Source: Tolypothrix tenuis PCC 7101 | GTDB taxonomy: Bacteria; Cyanobacteriota; Cyanobacteriia; Cyanobacteriales; Nostocaceae | Length of the DNA stretch: 64,000 nt | Reading direction: 5' to 3' | NCBI RefSeq assembly: GCF_002368295.1 | Contig: NZ_AP018248.1 | Location: 8,252,547-8,316,546 of the forward strand | In this document: positions 56,387-64,000 of the stretch, one piece after another | Layout of the letters: every line of letters starts with the position of its first letter | Numbering within the stretch: position 1 is the stretch's first letter | Position numbers and translations under genes: made by a program | Notes under the pieces: model-generated | What the model was told of the DNA's origin: nothing | The model's database searches: none | Seen by the model: only the letters and a program-made list of their open reading frames with translations

Positions 56387-56403
56387 CTTTTTTATTTCCT
56401 AAT

Positions 56404-57270
56404 TTAGAATGAAGGTACGATAGTACCTTTATAGTTGGCGTTGATAAAATCCTTCAATTTGGGATCTATAACTAATTGATTTAATTTTTGAATATTCGCA
56501 TCATTAGATTTTGATTGTACAGTTGCCAAGCCTGTGGCATATTTTTTATCTGCCATACCAATTTCATCTAAAACAATGGGAGTTAGACTTATTTTGGCTT
56601 GGAGAAGTAGAGATGAATAGGCAATACCTAAATCGAGGTCGTCTAATCCTCTGCCGATGGCATAATTATCTAATTCTTTAATTTGCAGCTTTTTAGGATG
56701 GGCTATGACATCTTGCACAGTGTAATAATCGCCTGATTTTTCTTTTAAGTTAATTAAATCTAGGTGTTTGAGAAACTTTAAAGCGCGATCCTGATTGCTA
56801 TCATCATTAGAAATGCCAATAGTTGCCCCTACAGGAATTTCGTTAACAGATTTTATTTTGAGCCGTTTTGAGTAAAGTGCATATACAGTAGTATAGCTGC
56901 GATTGAGCATGACAAAATCTGCATTTAGTCTTTTGGCAGCTTGTTTCATAAATAGTTCATGCTGGAAAAGATTAGCATCTATTTCCCCATTTTTTAGGGC
57001 ATCGTTAATTTTTACAGAATCACCAATTGTCACAATTTGAAAGTCTAAATTTTGACTGGGTGCGATTTCTTTTTGGATGAATTTTAAAATATCTTCTGAA
57101 ACAGTATTGCGAGAACCAACTTTGAGTTGTGCGGTTTTAGTTGATTGGCTAACTGGTTGGTTGGTTGATTGACTAGTTGAGGAATTTTGGTTTGATGAAC
57201 AACTGGCGAAAAGAGTTGATGCAATAGCACTTCCTGTTCCTAGCAGAAAATATCGGCGGTTGATTCTCAT
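56404..57270 (-). CDS. MetQ-family substrate-binding lipoprotein (paralogue 4)
   Basis: 288 residues with lipobox LFASC and the NlpA fold (LKVGSRNTVSEDILKFIQKE, IDANLFQHELFMKQAAKR, NDDSNQDRALKFLKHLDLI). It shares long identical stretches with paralogue 3. It follows SfnB paralogue 3 after 296 bp holding a repeat. Confidence 0.9.
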   Translation of the reverse strand: MRINRRYFLLGTGSAIASTLFASCSSNQNSSTSQSTNQPVSQSTKTAQLKVGSRNTVSEDILKFIQKEIAPSQNLDFQIVTIGDSVKINDALKNGEIDANLFQHELFMKQAAKRLNADFVMLNRSYTTVYALYSKRLKIKSVNEIPVGATIGISNDDSNQDRALKFLKHLDLINLKEKSGDYYTVQDVIAHPKKLQIKELDNYAIGRGLDDLDLGIAYSSLLLQAKISLTPIVLDEIGMADKKYATGLATVQSKSNDANIQKLNQLVIDPKLKDFINANYKGTIVPSF

Positions 57271-57378
57271 TGAACGAATTATTTGAGATTTGACACTTAT
57301 TTTTGATAGTTTGTTTGAGCAGGGGTAATATTAATAGGACTTACGCACAGGTTATAGAAAATTAAACCGCAGAGGACG

Positions 57379-57430
57379 CAGCGAAAAGTCGGAGCGGCGG
57401 AAACCGCCGATCTGAACTTTTCAAGACAGA
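57379..57430. repeat. Dispersed hairpin repeat, copy 2 (inverted flanks)
   Basis: Flanks CGCAGCGAAAAGTCGGAGC and ATCTGAACTTTTCAAGAC are the reverse complement of the flanks at 25150-25198, around a hairpin CGGCGG-AAA-CCGCCG (57395-57409). Stem bases differ from copy 1 by a paired change. Confidence 0.65.
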
Positions 57431-57566
57431 GTACACAGAGAGAAGTCTGAGCGCTGGCTTCCAGCGAACAGAACTTCGGTGGTAATAAGAGTTTGAGAGG
57501 TTTTTGCGTAAGTCCTAATCAATTCAAAATTGAGAAAATTTGAATTTTGAATTCTGCGTAGTGATA

Positions 57567-58805
57567 CTAGAAAAATCCCCCTATCGGTAATGCAGTACCG
57601 TTGATTTCGTAATCTCCAATAGCACGGGCTTTGAAGTGGCTGGGATTATGGGATGACAAGGTGCGGGCGTTGCGCCAATGGCGATCTAAGTTGTAAACAG
57701 TCTTGGTGCTGGAAGCGCCACCGACTTCAAATAGTAGGGTGGCTGAACGCAGTGTTAGATCGTCTACTATCAATTTTGCTTTGGCAGCCAGCAAAGAAGC
57801 ATTTAATGCCGCAGCGTTTTTAGCTTCTTCACCTTGAGATAGTGCAAGATTGAGACGATCAAGGGCATCTGCTGCTGCTAAAACGATCGCTTCGGCAGCA
57901 AAGGCATTAGCAGAAAGTTGACCGACGGTTTGCTGCAATAATGGATCGTCGCTGGCTTGCTCAGATACGGAGTGGTAAAAGGTTCTCGGACGTTTGAGGA
58001 CTAGATTTTTGGCATCGCGCAAAACGCTGCGGATAATCCCTGCGTTCACAGCCGTTAAAATTAAATGGGCGACAACTTTGTAGGGTACATTGTCTGCATC
58101 TGGATCGGTTTCTTTGATAACTTCATCTGCTTCGACGCGAACATTTGTGAACGTCGTCGTTCCTGAACCAGTCAGCCTTTGCCCAAAGCCGTCCCAGTCG
58201 TCTACTAGGGTAATTCCTTCGCGGTTGGTGGGAATGATTGCGATCGCAACAATACCATCAGGAGTCAGCAGCCTTACATAAATTAAGTCTGCAAACAAAC
58301 TGCCTGTACTATAGTACTTGATACCGTTCAAACGATAGCCATCGCCATCAGGCGTTAATTTCGTACTGACTACTTCACCACTCCCGGCGCGTTTGGCTTC
58401 GAGTTCAGTGGCGGCGAGTCCAATAATTGCACCATCAACTACCGCCTTTAGCCAGCGACGATAGCGATCGCTCCGTGCAGAACGTAAAATCTGCTCTGTG
58501 ACAAAGAAATGATTCCGCAGAATATGTGCAACGTTAGGATCGGCATCCCCCAAGCGAATTACAACTTCAAATAGTTCGCGGACATTAGCACCACCACCAC
58601 CTTCAGCAACGGGGATGCGTAATGCACCTAGCTTGGAACGCCGGATGAGGTCAATGACATCATAGGGTAAGATGCGATCGCGTTCTCTCTCAATAGCCCC
58701 CAGCGCAATAAAATCGAAAAGCGCTTGCAGTGCCGGCGAGTTGGCGGTAACTGGAGTTGAGAACTCGAATGTAGAATCTATAGCTTTTTCTACTGGTTGA
58801 ATCAT
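57567..58805 (-). CDS. SfnB-like oxidoreductase (paralogue 3)
   Basis: 412 residues from the ATG at 58805 (TTG at 58820 possible). Same fold and motifs as paralogue 2: VPVAEGGGGANVRELFEVVI, VDDWDGFGQRLTGSGTTTFT, LFEVGGASSTKTVYNLDRHW, SHNPSHFKARAIGDYEING. The STKTVYN segment sets it apart from paralogues 2, 4 and 5, which read TTKKSSN, so active-site differences may change the substrate. It lies 39 bp after paralogue 4. Confidence 0.88.
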   Translation of the reverse strand: MIQPVEKAIDSTFEFSTPVTANSPALQALFDFIALGAIERERDRILPYDVIDLIRRSKLGALRIPVAEGGGGANVRELFEVVIRLGDADPNVAHILRNHFFVTEQILRSARSDRYRRWLKAVVDGAIIGLAATELEAKRAGSGEVVSTKLTPDGDGYRLNGIKYYSTGSLFADLIYVRLLTPDGIVAIAIIPTNREGITLVDDWDGFGQRLTGSGTTTFTNVRVEADEVIKETDPDADNVPYKVVAHLILTAVNAGIIRSVLRDAKNLVLKRPRTFYHSVSEQASDDPLLQQTVGQLSANAFAAEAIVLAAADALDRLNLALSQGEEAKNAAALNASLLAAKAKLIVDDLTLRSATLLFEVGGASSTKTVYNLDRHWRNARTLSSHNPSHFKARAIGDYEINGTALPIGGFF

Positions 58806-58844
58806 GATTTTTCTCTGCAATAGATAGCTTCGGTGGCGATTTAC

Positions 58845-60083
58845 TTAGAAAAATCCTCGTGGTGGGAGTGGTTTGCCGTTAATTTCATAATCTCCCACCG
58901 CACGGGCTTTGAAGTGACTGGGGTTGTGCGATGCTAAGGTGCGGGCGTTGCGCCAATGCCGATCTAAATTTGAGCTTTTCTTAGTTGTGGAAGCACCGCC
59001 AACTTCAAATAATAGAGTGGCTGAACGTGTTGCCAAGTCATCAACAATTAATTTCGCTTTGGATGCACTTAAAGAAGCTGCCAAAGCTGCTGCTAATTCA
59101 GATTCTGCACCTTGGGCTTTAGCAGCAGGGAGGCGATCCAGCGCATCAGCAGCAGCCAGGACAATTGATTCCGCAGCAAAGGCGTTGGCGGAGATTTGCC
59201 CGATAGTTTGCTGCAATAGGGGGTCATCTGCTGCTTGCTCGGCTACGGCGTGGTAAAAAGTTCTGGGGCGTTTGTGTACAAGATTAATAGCATCGCGCAA
59301 CACGTTACGAATAATCCCTGCATTCACCGCAGTTAGGAACAATTGCGGCACGATATTGTAGGGTAGATTGTCTTTGTCTGTATCTGTCTCTAAAATTACT
59401 TCATCTGCTTCGACGCGGACATTGGTAAAAATAGTTGTCCCCGTGCCTGTTAGCCTTTGTCCAAAGCCATCCCAATCATCGATTAGTTCAACACCATCGC
59501 GATGGCTGGGAATAATTCCCGTAGCTGCACTGCCATCGGGTGTGAGTAAGCGTACATAGAGATAGTCTGCATAAAGACTACCTGTGCTGTAATATTTCGT
59601 CCCATTCAAACGATAGCCATTGCCATAGGGTGTTAATTTGGTATTCGCCACTCCGCCACCACCGGCTCGTTTTAGTTCTAGTTCAGTGGCGGCGCTACCG
59701 AAGATTGCGCCATCAACTGCGGCTTTAATCCAGCGCCGATTTCTTTCGGTGCGTTCCGAACGCAAAATTCGCTCTGTAACGGAGAAATGATTGCGGACAA
59801 TGTGAGCAACATTCGCGTCAGCATCACCCAGACGAATAGCCACCTCAAACAATTCCCGTGCAGTACTACCAGCGCCACCTTCAGCAACGGGGATGCGTAA
59901 TGCACCTAAGCGGGAACGCCGAATCAATTCAACCACATCATAGGGCAGAATGCGATCGCGATCGCGTTCCGCAGCCCCAACAGCAATAAAATCCAAAAGC
60001 TGCTGGAGTTCTGGCGAATTGGCTCTCACCGGTGCCGAGAACTTAATTTGATGGTCTAGAACTTTCTCTACAATTTGGGTCAT
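58845..60083 (-). CDS. SfnB-like oxidoreductase (paralogue 4)
   Basis: 412 residues. LRIPVAEGGAGSTARELFEV, IDDWDGFGQRLTGTGTTIFT, EVGGASTTKKSSNLDRHWRN and SHNPSHFKARAVGDYEING mark the family. It is closest to paralogue 5, with long nucleotide stretches identical, so gene conversion or recent duplication is possible. Gene order by transcription is 5, 4, 3. Confidence 0.88.
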   Translation of the reverse strand: MTQIVEKVLDHQIKFSAPVRANSPELQQLLDFIAVGAAERDRDRILPYDVVELIRRSRLGALRIPVAEGGAGSTARELFEVAIRLGDADANVAHIVRNHFSVTERILRSERTERNRRWIKAAVDGAIFGSAATELELKRAGGGGVANTKLTPYGNGYRLNGTKYYSTGSLYADYLYVRLLTPDGSAATGIIPSHRDGVELIDDWDGFGQRLTGTGTTIFTNVRVEADEVILETDTDKDNLPYNIVPQLFLTAVNAGIIRNVLRDAINLVHKRPRTFYHAVAEQAADDPLLQQTIGQISANAFAAESIVLAAADALDRLPAAKAQGAESELAAALAASLSASKAKLIVDDLATRSATLLFEVGGASTTKKSSNLDRHWRNARTLASHNPSHFKARAVGDYEINGKPLPPRGFF

Positions 60084-60232
60084 TGTTTTTCTGTGTGAAT
60101 ATTTGATTGAGAAAATCGCGCTTAGTAGTCTGTCGCAAAAATTTCGAGGGGTAAAAAACGAACCTCAAAGACGCGAAGTGGGCTAAGGAAGAGAAGAAGA
60201 AACTTACCCTACATAATTAATGCGTCAGACTA

Positions 60233-61471
60233 CTAGAAAAATCCTCGCTGTGGTAGCGGCGTACCGTTGATTTCATAGTCCCCAATAGCACGGGCTTTGA
60301 AGTGTCCGGGATTATGGGATGCTAAGGTGCGGGCGTTGCGCCAATGACGATCTAAATTCGAGCTTTTCTTAGTTGTGGAAGCACCGCCAACTTCAAATAA
60401 CAGAGTTGCTGAACGTAGCGCCAAGTCATCAACAATTAATTTCGCCTTAGCTGCACTCAAAGAAGTTGCCAAAGCTATGGCTAATTCTGCCTCTTCACCT
60501 TGACCTTTAGCAGCCGTCAAGCGATCCAAACCATCAGCCGCCGCCAGGACAATTGATTCCGCAGCAAAGGCGTTAGCGGAGAGTTGCCCCACGGTTTGCT
60601 GTAATAGGGGGTCATCTGCTGCTTGCTCGGCTACGGCGTGATAGAAAGTTCTGGGGCGTTTGTGGATGAGGTTTGTAGCGTCACGCAAAATACTGCGAAT
60701 AATCCCTGCATTCACCCCAGTTAGGAACAATTGCGGCACAATATTGTAGGGCAATTTATCTGCATCTGGGTCTGTATCAAGAATTACTTCATCTGCTTCA
60801 ACTCGGACATTTGTAAATGTAGTTGTTCCCGTGCCAGTTAACCTTTGCCCGAAGCCGTCCCAGTCGTCTACAAGGTCAATGCCCTCGCGCTTAGTTGGAA
60901 TAATTACTGTAGCAACAGTATCATCAGTTACTAATACCCGCACGAAAATTAAGTCTGCAAAAATGCTGCCAGTACTGTAATACTTTGTCCCATTCAAACG
61001 ATAGCCATTGCCATCGGGTGTTAATTTTGTAACTGCTACTGCACCGCTACCAGCACGCTTGACTTCTAATTCAGTTAAAGCGAGTCCAATAATTGCGCCA
61101 TCAGCAACAGCTTTCAGCCAACGGCGATTTCTCTCGCTGGGTTGAGCGCGTAAAAGCCTTTCTGTGACCGAGAAGTGATTCCGCACAATGTGAGCAACAT
61201 TCGGGTCAGCATCTCCTAGGCGAATTACAACCTCAAACCATTCCCTTGCAGAACTACCAGCACCACCATCAGCAACGGGGATGCGTAATGCACCTAACCG
61301 AGAACGCCGGATCAAGTCGATGACTTCAAAAGGGAGAATGCGATCGCGATCGCGCTCACTTGCACCCAGAGCTATATAGTCTAATAGGGTTTGCAATTCC
61401 GGCGAATTAGGCGTAACAGCAGCCGAAAACTGCAAGGTAGAATCGATAACTTTTTCTTCAATTTGAGTCAT
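60233..61471 (-). CDS. SfnB-like oxidoreductase (paralogue 5)
   Basis: 412 residues from the ATG at 61471; the reading to 61552 passes through a CCCATGCCC-type simple repeat. LRIPVADGGAGSSAREWFEV, VDDWDGFGQRLTGTGTTTFT, EVGGASTTKKSSNLDRHWRN. It follows ferritin-like paralogue 2 by 178 bp and heads the SfnB array. Confidence 0.88.
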   Translation of the reverse strand: MTQIEEKVIDSTLQFSAAVTPNSPELQTLLDYIALGASERDRDRILPFEVIDLIRRSRLGALRIPVADGGAGSSAREWFEVVIRLGDADPNVAHIVRNHFSVTERLLRAQPSERNRRWLKAVADGAIIGLALTELEVKRAGSGAVAVTKLTPDGNGYRLNGTKYYSTGSIFADLIFVRVLVTDDTVATVIIPTKREGIDLVDDWDGFGQRLTGTGTTTFTNVRVEADEVILDTDPDADKLPYNIVPQLFLTGVNAGIIRSILRDATNLIHKRPRTFYHAVAEQAADDPLLQQTVGQLSANAFAAESIVLAAADGLDRLTAAKGQGEEAELAIALATSLSAAKAKLIVDDLALRSATLLFEVGGASTTKKSSNLDRHWRNARTLASHNPGHFKARAIGDYEINGTPLPQRGFF

Positions 61472-61649
61472 GGTTATATATGGGGCATGGGGCATTGGGC
61501 ATTGGGCATGGGAAATTAATAAACTTCTTTCTTTTCCTCCTCTTCTTTGCACGCCAGTTGCTTCAAGTCGGCAGAGCCGCCCAACGCACTGGCTTGTCTC
61601 TGCGTCTTTGCGTGAGATAAATCATTCCGCAATTATGCAACGCCAAAAT

Positions 61650-62471
61650 TCATTGGCTCACGCTCAAAAGTTTTGGTAGTTGCTCAACGGGAGTATCAAG
61701 CAGATAAGCGAGAACTTCTCTGCGCCAACCGTCGTAAACGGCGTTAATACCATCAACTCCGGTAATACCCTTGGCTTTATGAGCAGTATCCCAATGGTCT
61801 ATCAGATAGTTCGTGCGTCTTTGCTGAATCTCTTCATCTCGCTCTAACAGTCGTTGAGCTAGTTCGGCTCGCTCATTTGCTGATGCTTTATCATAAATTT
61901 GCTTCCACCAATCAATGACTGCTAACCGATGCGCTGCTTCATCAGGTAGTATTTTGTCTACAAAATAGCTGGCGGTTTTGGGGTCGCTAATTCGACCTAC
62001 TCGGCTTTGCAGCAGGAATGGCCCGACAACATGAAGCTCATAATGGATTTGAAATGCAGCGAATCCCAACCAATCCCGCACAGCAGAGTCACCCATAAAT
62101 TCCCAATGTTCTTTTACCTGTCGCTGAATCTCATTGATGGGGTCATAGCCTAATAACTCCTGTACTCGGAGGCGACTATTAAGGGAGTGTGCGCCATCAT
62201 CCCCTAATTGGCGACTCAAAGATAATTGCCAATGGGGATCGTCAATTAATTGTGCGATCGCTCTAGCAATTACCTGTACAATAAACAAATCGTGGGCGGC
62301 TCCAGCAATGCGAAAGCGAGCAAAATTCTCTTTTTCTGCCTGTGTCTCAGGCGGACGAGTTTCTACTTTTTCTAAGTTGAGTAAATAAGGCGCATGTTGA
62401 GCTGCTAGCTTATTGAGAATTTCAGTTTCGTATTCTTCCGTCCACACAGGTTTACTTAAACTTGCAACCAT
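61650..62471 (-). CDS. Ferritin-like helical protein of unknown function (paralogue 2)
   Basis: 273 residues, collinear with paralogue 1 over the whole length. Shared cores: FRIAGAAHDLFIVQV, SRQLGDDGAHSLNSRLRV, EHWEFMGD, FQIHYELHVV, ILPDEAAHRLAVIDWW and YDGWRREVLAYLLDTP. The acidic and His residues suggested as metal ligands are kept in both. It lies between MetQ paralogue 5 and SfnB paralogue 5. Confidence 0.7.
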   Translation of the reverse strand: MVASLSKPVWTEEYETEILNKLAAQHAPYLLNLEKVETRPPETQAEKENFARFRIAGAAHDLFIVQVIARAIAQLIDDPHWQLSLSRQLGDDGAHSLNSRLRVQELLGYDPINEIQRQVKEHWEFMGDSAVRDWLGFAAFQIHYELHVVGPFLLQSRVGRISDPKTASYFVDKILPDEAAHRLAVIDWWKQIYDKASANERAELAQRLLERDEEIQQRRTNYLIDHWDTAHKAKGITGVDGINAVYDGWRREVLAYLLDTPVEQLPKLLSVSQ

Positions 62472-62643
62472 TAGTTTTCTCCTAAATTTAACGAGCAGAA
62501 ATTATCAAACCTTGAGCTTTTCGTCTGGGCGGTTTAATCCAAAGTGTTCTCACAAGGTCTTTCCTGTATATTCGTAGCGACAAATTACCATCTAATTGAA
62601 CGAATTATTGTGTTATTTATCCTCATTTTTGTAGCCTCCTAAT

Positions 62644-63531
62644 TTAGAAGACTGGTAACACAGCATCTTGATAGGTACTGTTGATAAATTCTTTGACTTT
62701 AGGATCGATAATCATTTGATTCAGCTTTTGAATTCTGGGGTCATTTTCTTTACCCTGCAAAGTTACTAAGCCTAGAGCATATCTTTTATCATTGGTTGAT
62801 TCTTGAATAATCGGACGCAAATCTAACTGTTTTGCTTGAATCCGTAAACTTCCTAAAAATGCACCTAAATCCACATCATCCAATCCTCTAACAATAGCTG
62901 GCCCATCTAATTCTTTGAATTGGAGATTTTTCGGATTCTCTGCAATATCTTTCACAGTGGCGAGATTTCCTGATGTATCTTTCAGCTTGACTAAATTATT
63001 AGCTTGTAAAAACTTTAAGGTACGATCCTTATTACTAGCATCACTTTGAATAGCGATTGTCGCACCATTAGGAATTTTGTCTAGAGATTTAATTTTTTTA
63101 GAATAAATACCCAAAGGTGTTAAATATGTTTGATTCAACATCACTAAATTCAGGTTGAGTCTTTTAGCCGAATCTTCCATAAATAAACGATGCTGAAAAT
63201 AGTTAGCATCAATTTCGCCACTCTTTAAGGCGTTATTAACTTGTACCCAATCACTAAATTTTACAATTTGAATTTCTAAACCCTGACTGGTAGCTAATTC
63301 TTTTTGAATAAACTTCAAAATATCTTCAGCAATTACAGACCAAACACCAATTTTAATTGTGCTGCTTTGTTGTGAGTTTGATACATTCTGACTAGTTGGT
63401 GTGCTGGTAGATTGATTTTTATTTGAGGAACAACTAGCAAAGAAAACAGATGCGATTGCACTTCCACTTCCCAGGAGAAAATAGCGACGATTGATAATAA
63501 TTGCACGAATTCCGTCACGGTTACTACTCAT
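62644..63531 (-). CDS. MetQ-family substrate-binding lipoprotein (paralogue 5)
   Basis: 295 residues, AGGAG eight to twelve bases upstream of the ATG. Signal with lipobox FFASC; NlpA fold with IKIGVWSVIAEDILKFIQKE, IDANYFQHRLFMEDSAKRLN, SDASNKDRTLKFLQANNLV and VKEFINSTYQDAVLPVF. It sits between two ferritin-like genes on the same strand, as paralogue 2 sits beside ferritin-like 1. Confidence 0.9.
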   Translation of the reverse strand: MSSNRDGIRAIIINRRYFLLGSGSAIASVFFASCSSNKNQSTSTPTSQNVSNSQQSSTIKIGVWSVIAEDILKFIQKELATSQGLEIQIVKFSDWVQVNNALKSGEIDANYFQHRLFMEDSAKRLNLNLVMLNQTYLTPLGIYSKKIKSLDKIPNGATIAIQSDASNKDRTLKFLQANNLVKLKDTSGNLATVKDIAENPKNLQFKELDGPAIVRGLDDVDLGAFLGSLRIQAKQLDLRPIIQESTNDKRYALGLVTLQGKENDPRIQKLNQMIIDPKVKEFINSTYQDAVLPVF

Positions 63532-63647
63532 GTTTGTTTTCTCCTGGCTGGTATTGCAATTAATAAAAGTGGAATAGCATGATCATAAATTTATTGTGGT
63601 GCGGGCATCTTGCCCGCTATAATTATCATAATTAAATGCCGATTAGC

Positions 63648-64000
63648 TTAATCATTCGCACTAACTAACTGAGGCAATTGATCCACTGGAATATCTAGCA
63701 CATAAGAAAGAATTTCTTTTCGCCATGCATCATAAATAGCTGGTTGTTCTTTGACTTCTCCAGTACCAAGGGCTACTTGATTAATTTTCCAATAGTTTTT
63801 TAAATAAGCATTGCGGCGTTTTTGTCCTTCATTATCTAGTTCAATAATCTGTGCGATTAATTCTGCTTTTTCTGCACCAGAAATTTTGCCGTATTGATTG
63901 CGCCACCAATCAATCACACCAATCCGATGTTCTGTTTCATCTGGGAGAATTCTTTGGGCTACAAAATTACTTGTTTCTGGGTCGTTAATTTTAGTTAACC
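63648..64000 (-). CDS. Ferritin-like helical protein of unknown function (paralogue 3), partial
   Basis: The C-terminal 117 residues; the gene continues beyond the window's right end. The frame is open to base 64000: NDPETSNFVAQRILPDETEH, RIGVIDWWRNQYGKISGAEK, then IYDAWRKEILSYVLDIPVDQ. It keeps the DExxH motif of the other two paralogues. A start at 63917 would give only a fragment and is not the real one. Confidence 0.75.
   Translation of the reverse strand, partial: LTKINDPETSNFVAQRILPDETEHRIGVIDWWRNQYGKISGAEKAELIAQIIELDNEGQKRRNAYLKNYWKINQVALGTGEVKEQPAIYDAWRKEILSYVLDIPVDQLPQLVSAND

Noticed and set aside
1..64000. tRNA or rRNA genes, transposases, prophage genes
   Set aside because: No T-loop-like tRNA signature, rRNA stretch, DDE transposase or phage structural gene was recognised in reading both strands; a covariance or profile search would be needed to exclude them fully.

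Overview
The window looks like chromosomal DNA of a filamentous, probably heterocyst-forming cyanobacterium (Nostoc/Calothrix/Tolypothrix type). The evidence is the many copies of the octamer GCGATCGC (HIP1), abundant short dispersed palindromic repeats between genes, a ctaD/ctaE-type respiratory oxidase, a large CheB/CheR/histidine-kinase hybrid, and the general gene style. No tRNA, rRNA, transposase, phage gene or CRISPR array was recognised. The exact species cannot be told from the sequence alone.

Layout. 1-2750 is a decayed, repeat-rich stretch: a 42-bp tandem array, a membrane-protein gene whose 3' end is broken by a nonsense codon, a GAF-domain remnant, and two inverted copies of a MITE-like element. 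2794-8740 holds a 1403-residue chemotaxis-like hybrid sensor kinase and a membrane glycosyltransferase. 9066-16970 is a compact sulfide-handling cluster: sulfide:quinone oxidoreductase, a small membrane protein, an ArsR-type regulator, an SCP2-like protein, a rhodanese and an RND pump with its adaptor. An AT-rich palindrome overlaps the -10 box in front of the first gene. 17829-20374 carries cytochrome oxidase subunit III and an N-terminally truncated subunit I. The subunit I gene abuts a C-terminally truncated thiol-dioxygenase-like cupin gene, and subunit II is absent, which looks like a deletion scar.

22486-64000 is dominated by organosulfur scavenging. A first block has methionine-type ABC transporter genes (metQ, metI, metN, metQ), a ferritin-like protein and an LLM flavin monooxygenase, divergent from an SsuB-type ATPase, an SfnB-type acyl-CoA-dehydrogenase-fold oxidoreductase and an FAD monooxygenase. 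The middle has a GNAT acetyltransferase, an amidase, a HAD phosphatase, an exported rhodanese, a giant DUF4011-type helicase-nuclease (probable defence gene), a fumarate-reductase-like flavoprotein, a cytoplasmic NMT1/SsuA-like protein and a complete ssuABC transporter. The last block, mostly on the minus strand, holds a three-domain rhodanese, a truncated SsuA-like lipoprotein, a glutathione transferase, four SfnB-like paralogues, three more MetQ-like lipoproteins and two more ferritin-like proteins (one cut by the window end).

How it works together (inference): lipoproteins and ABC transporters import methionine-like compounds, sulfonates or sulfones. Flavin-dependent monooxygenases and SfnB-type enzymes cleave the C-S bonds. 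Rhodaneses and SQR manage the sulfite, sulfide or persulfide released. The repeated association of a MetQ-like lipoprotein and an uncharacterised ferritin-like protein with SfnB/LLM enzymes, at two loci, is the best candidate here for an undescribed system.
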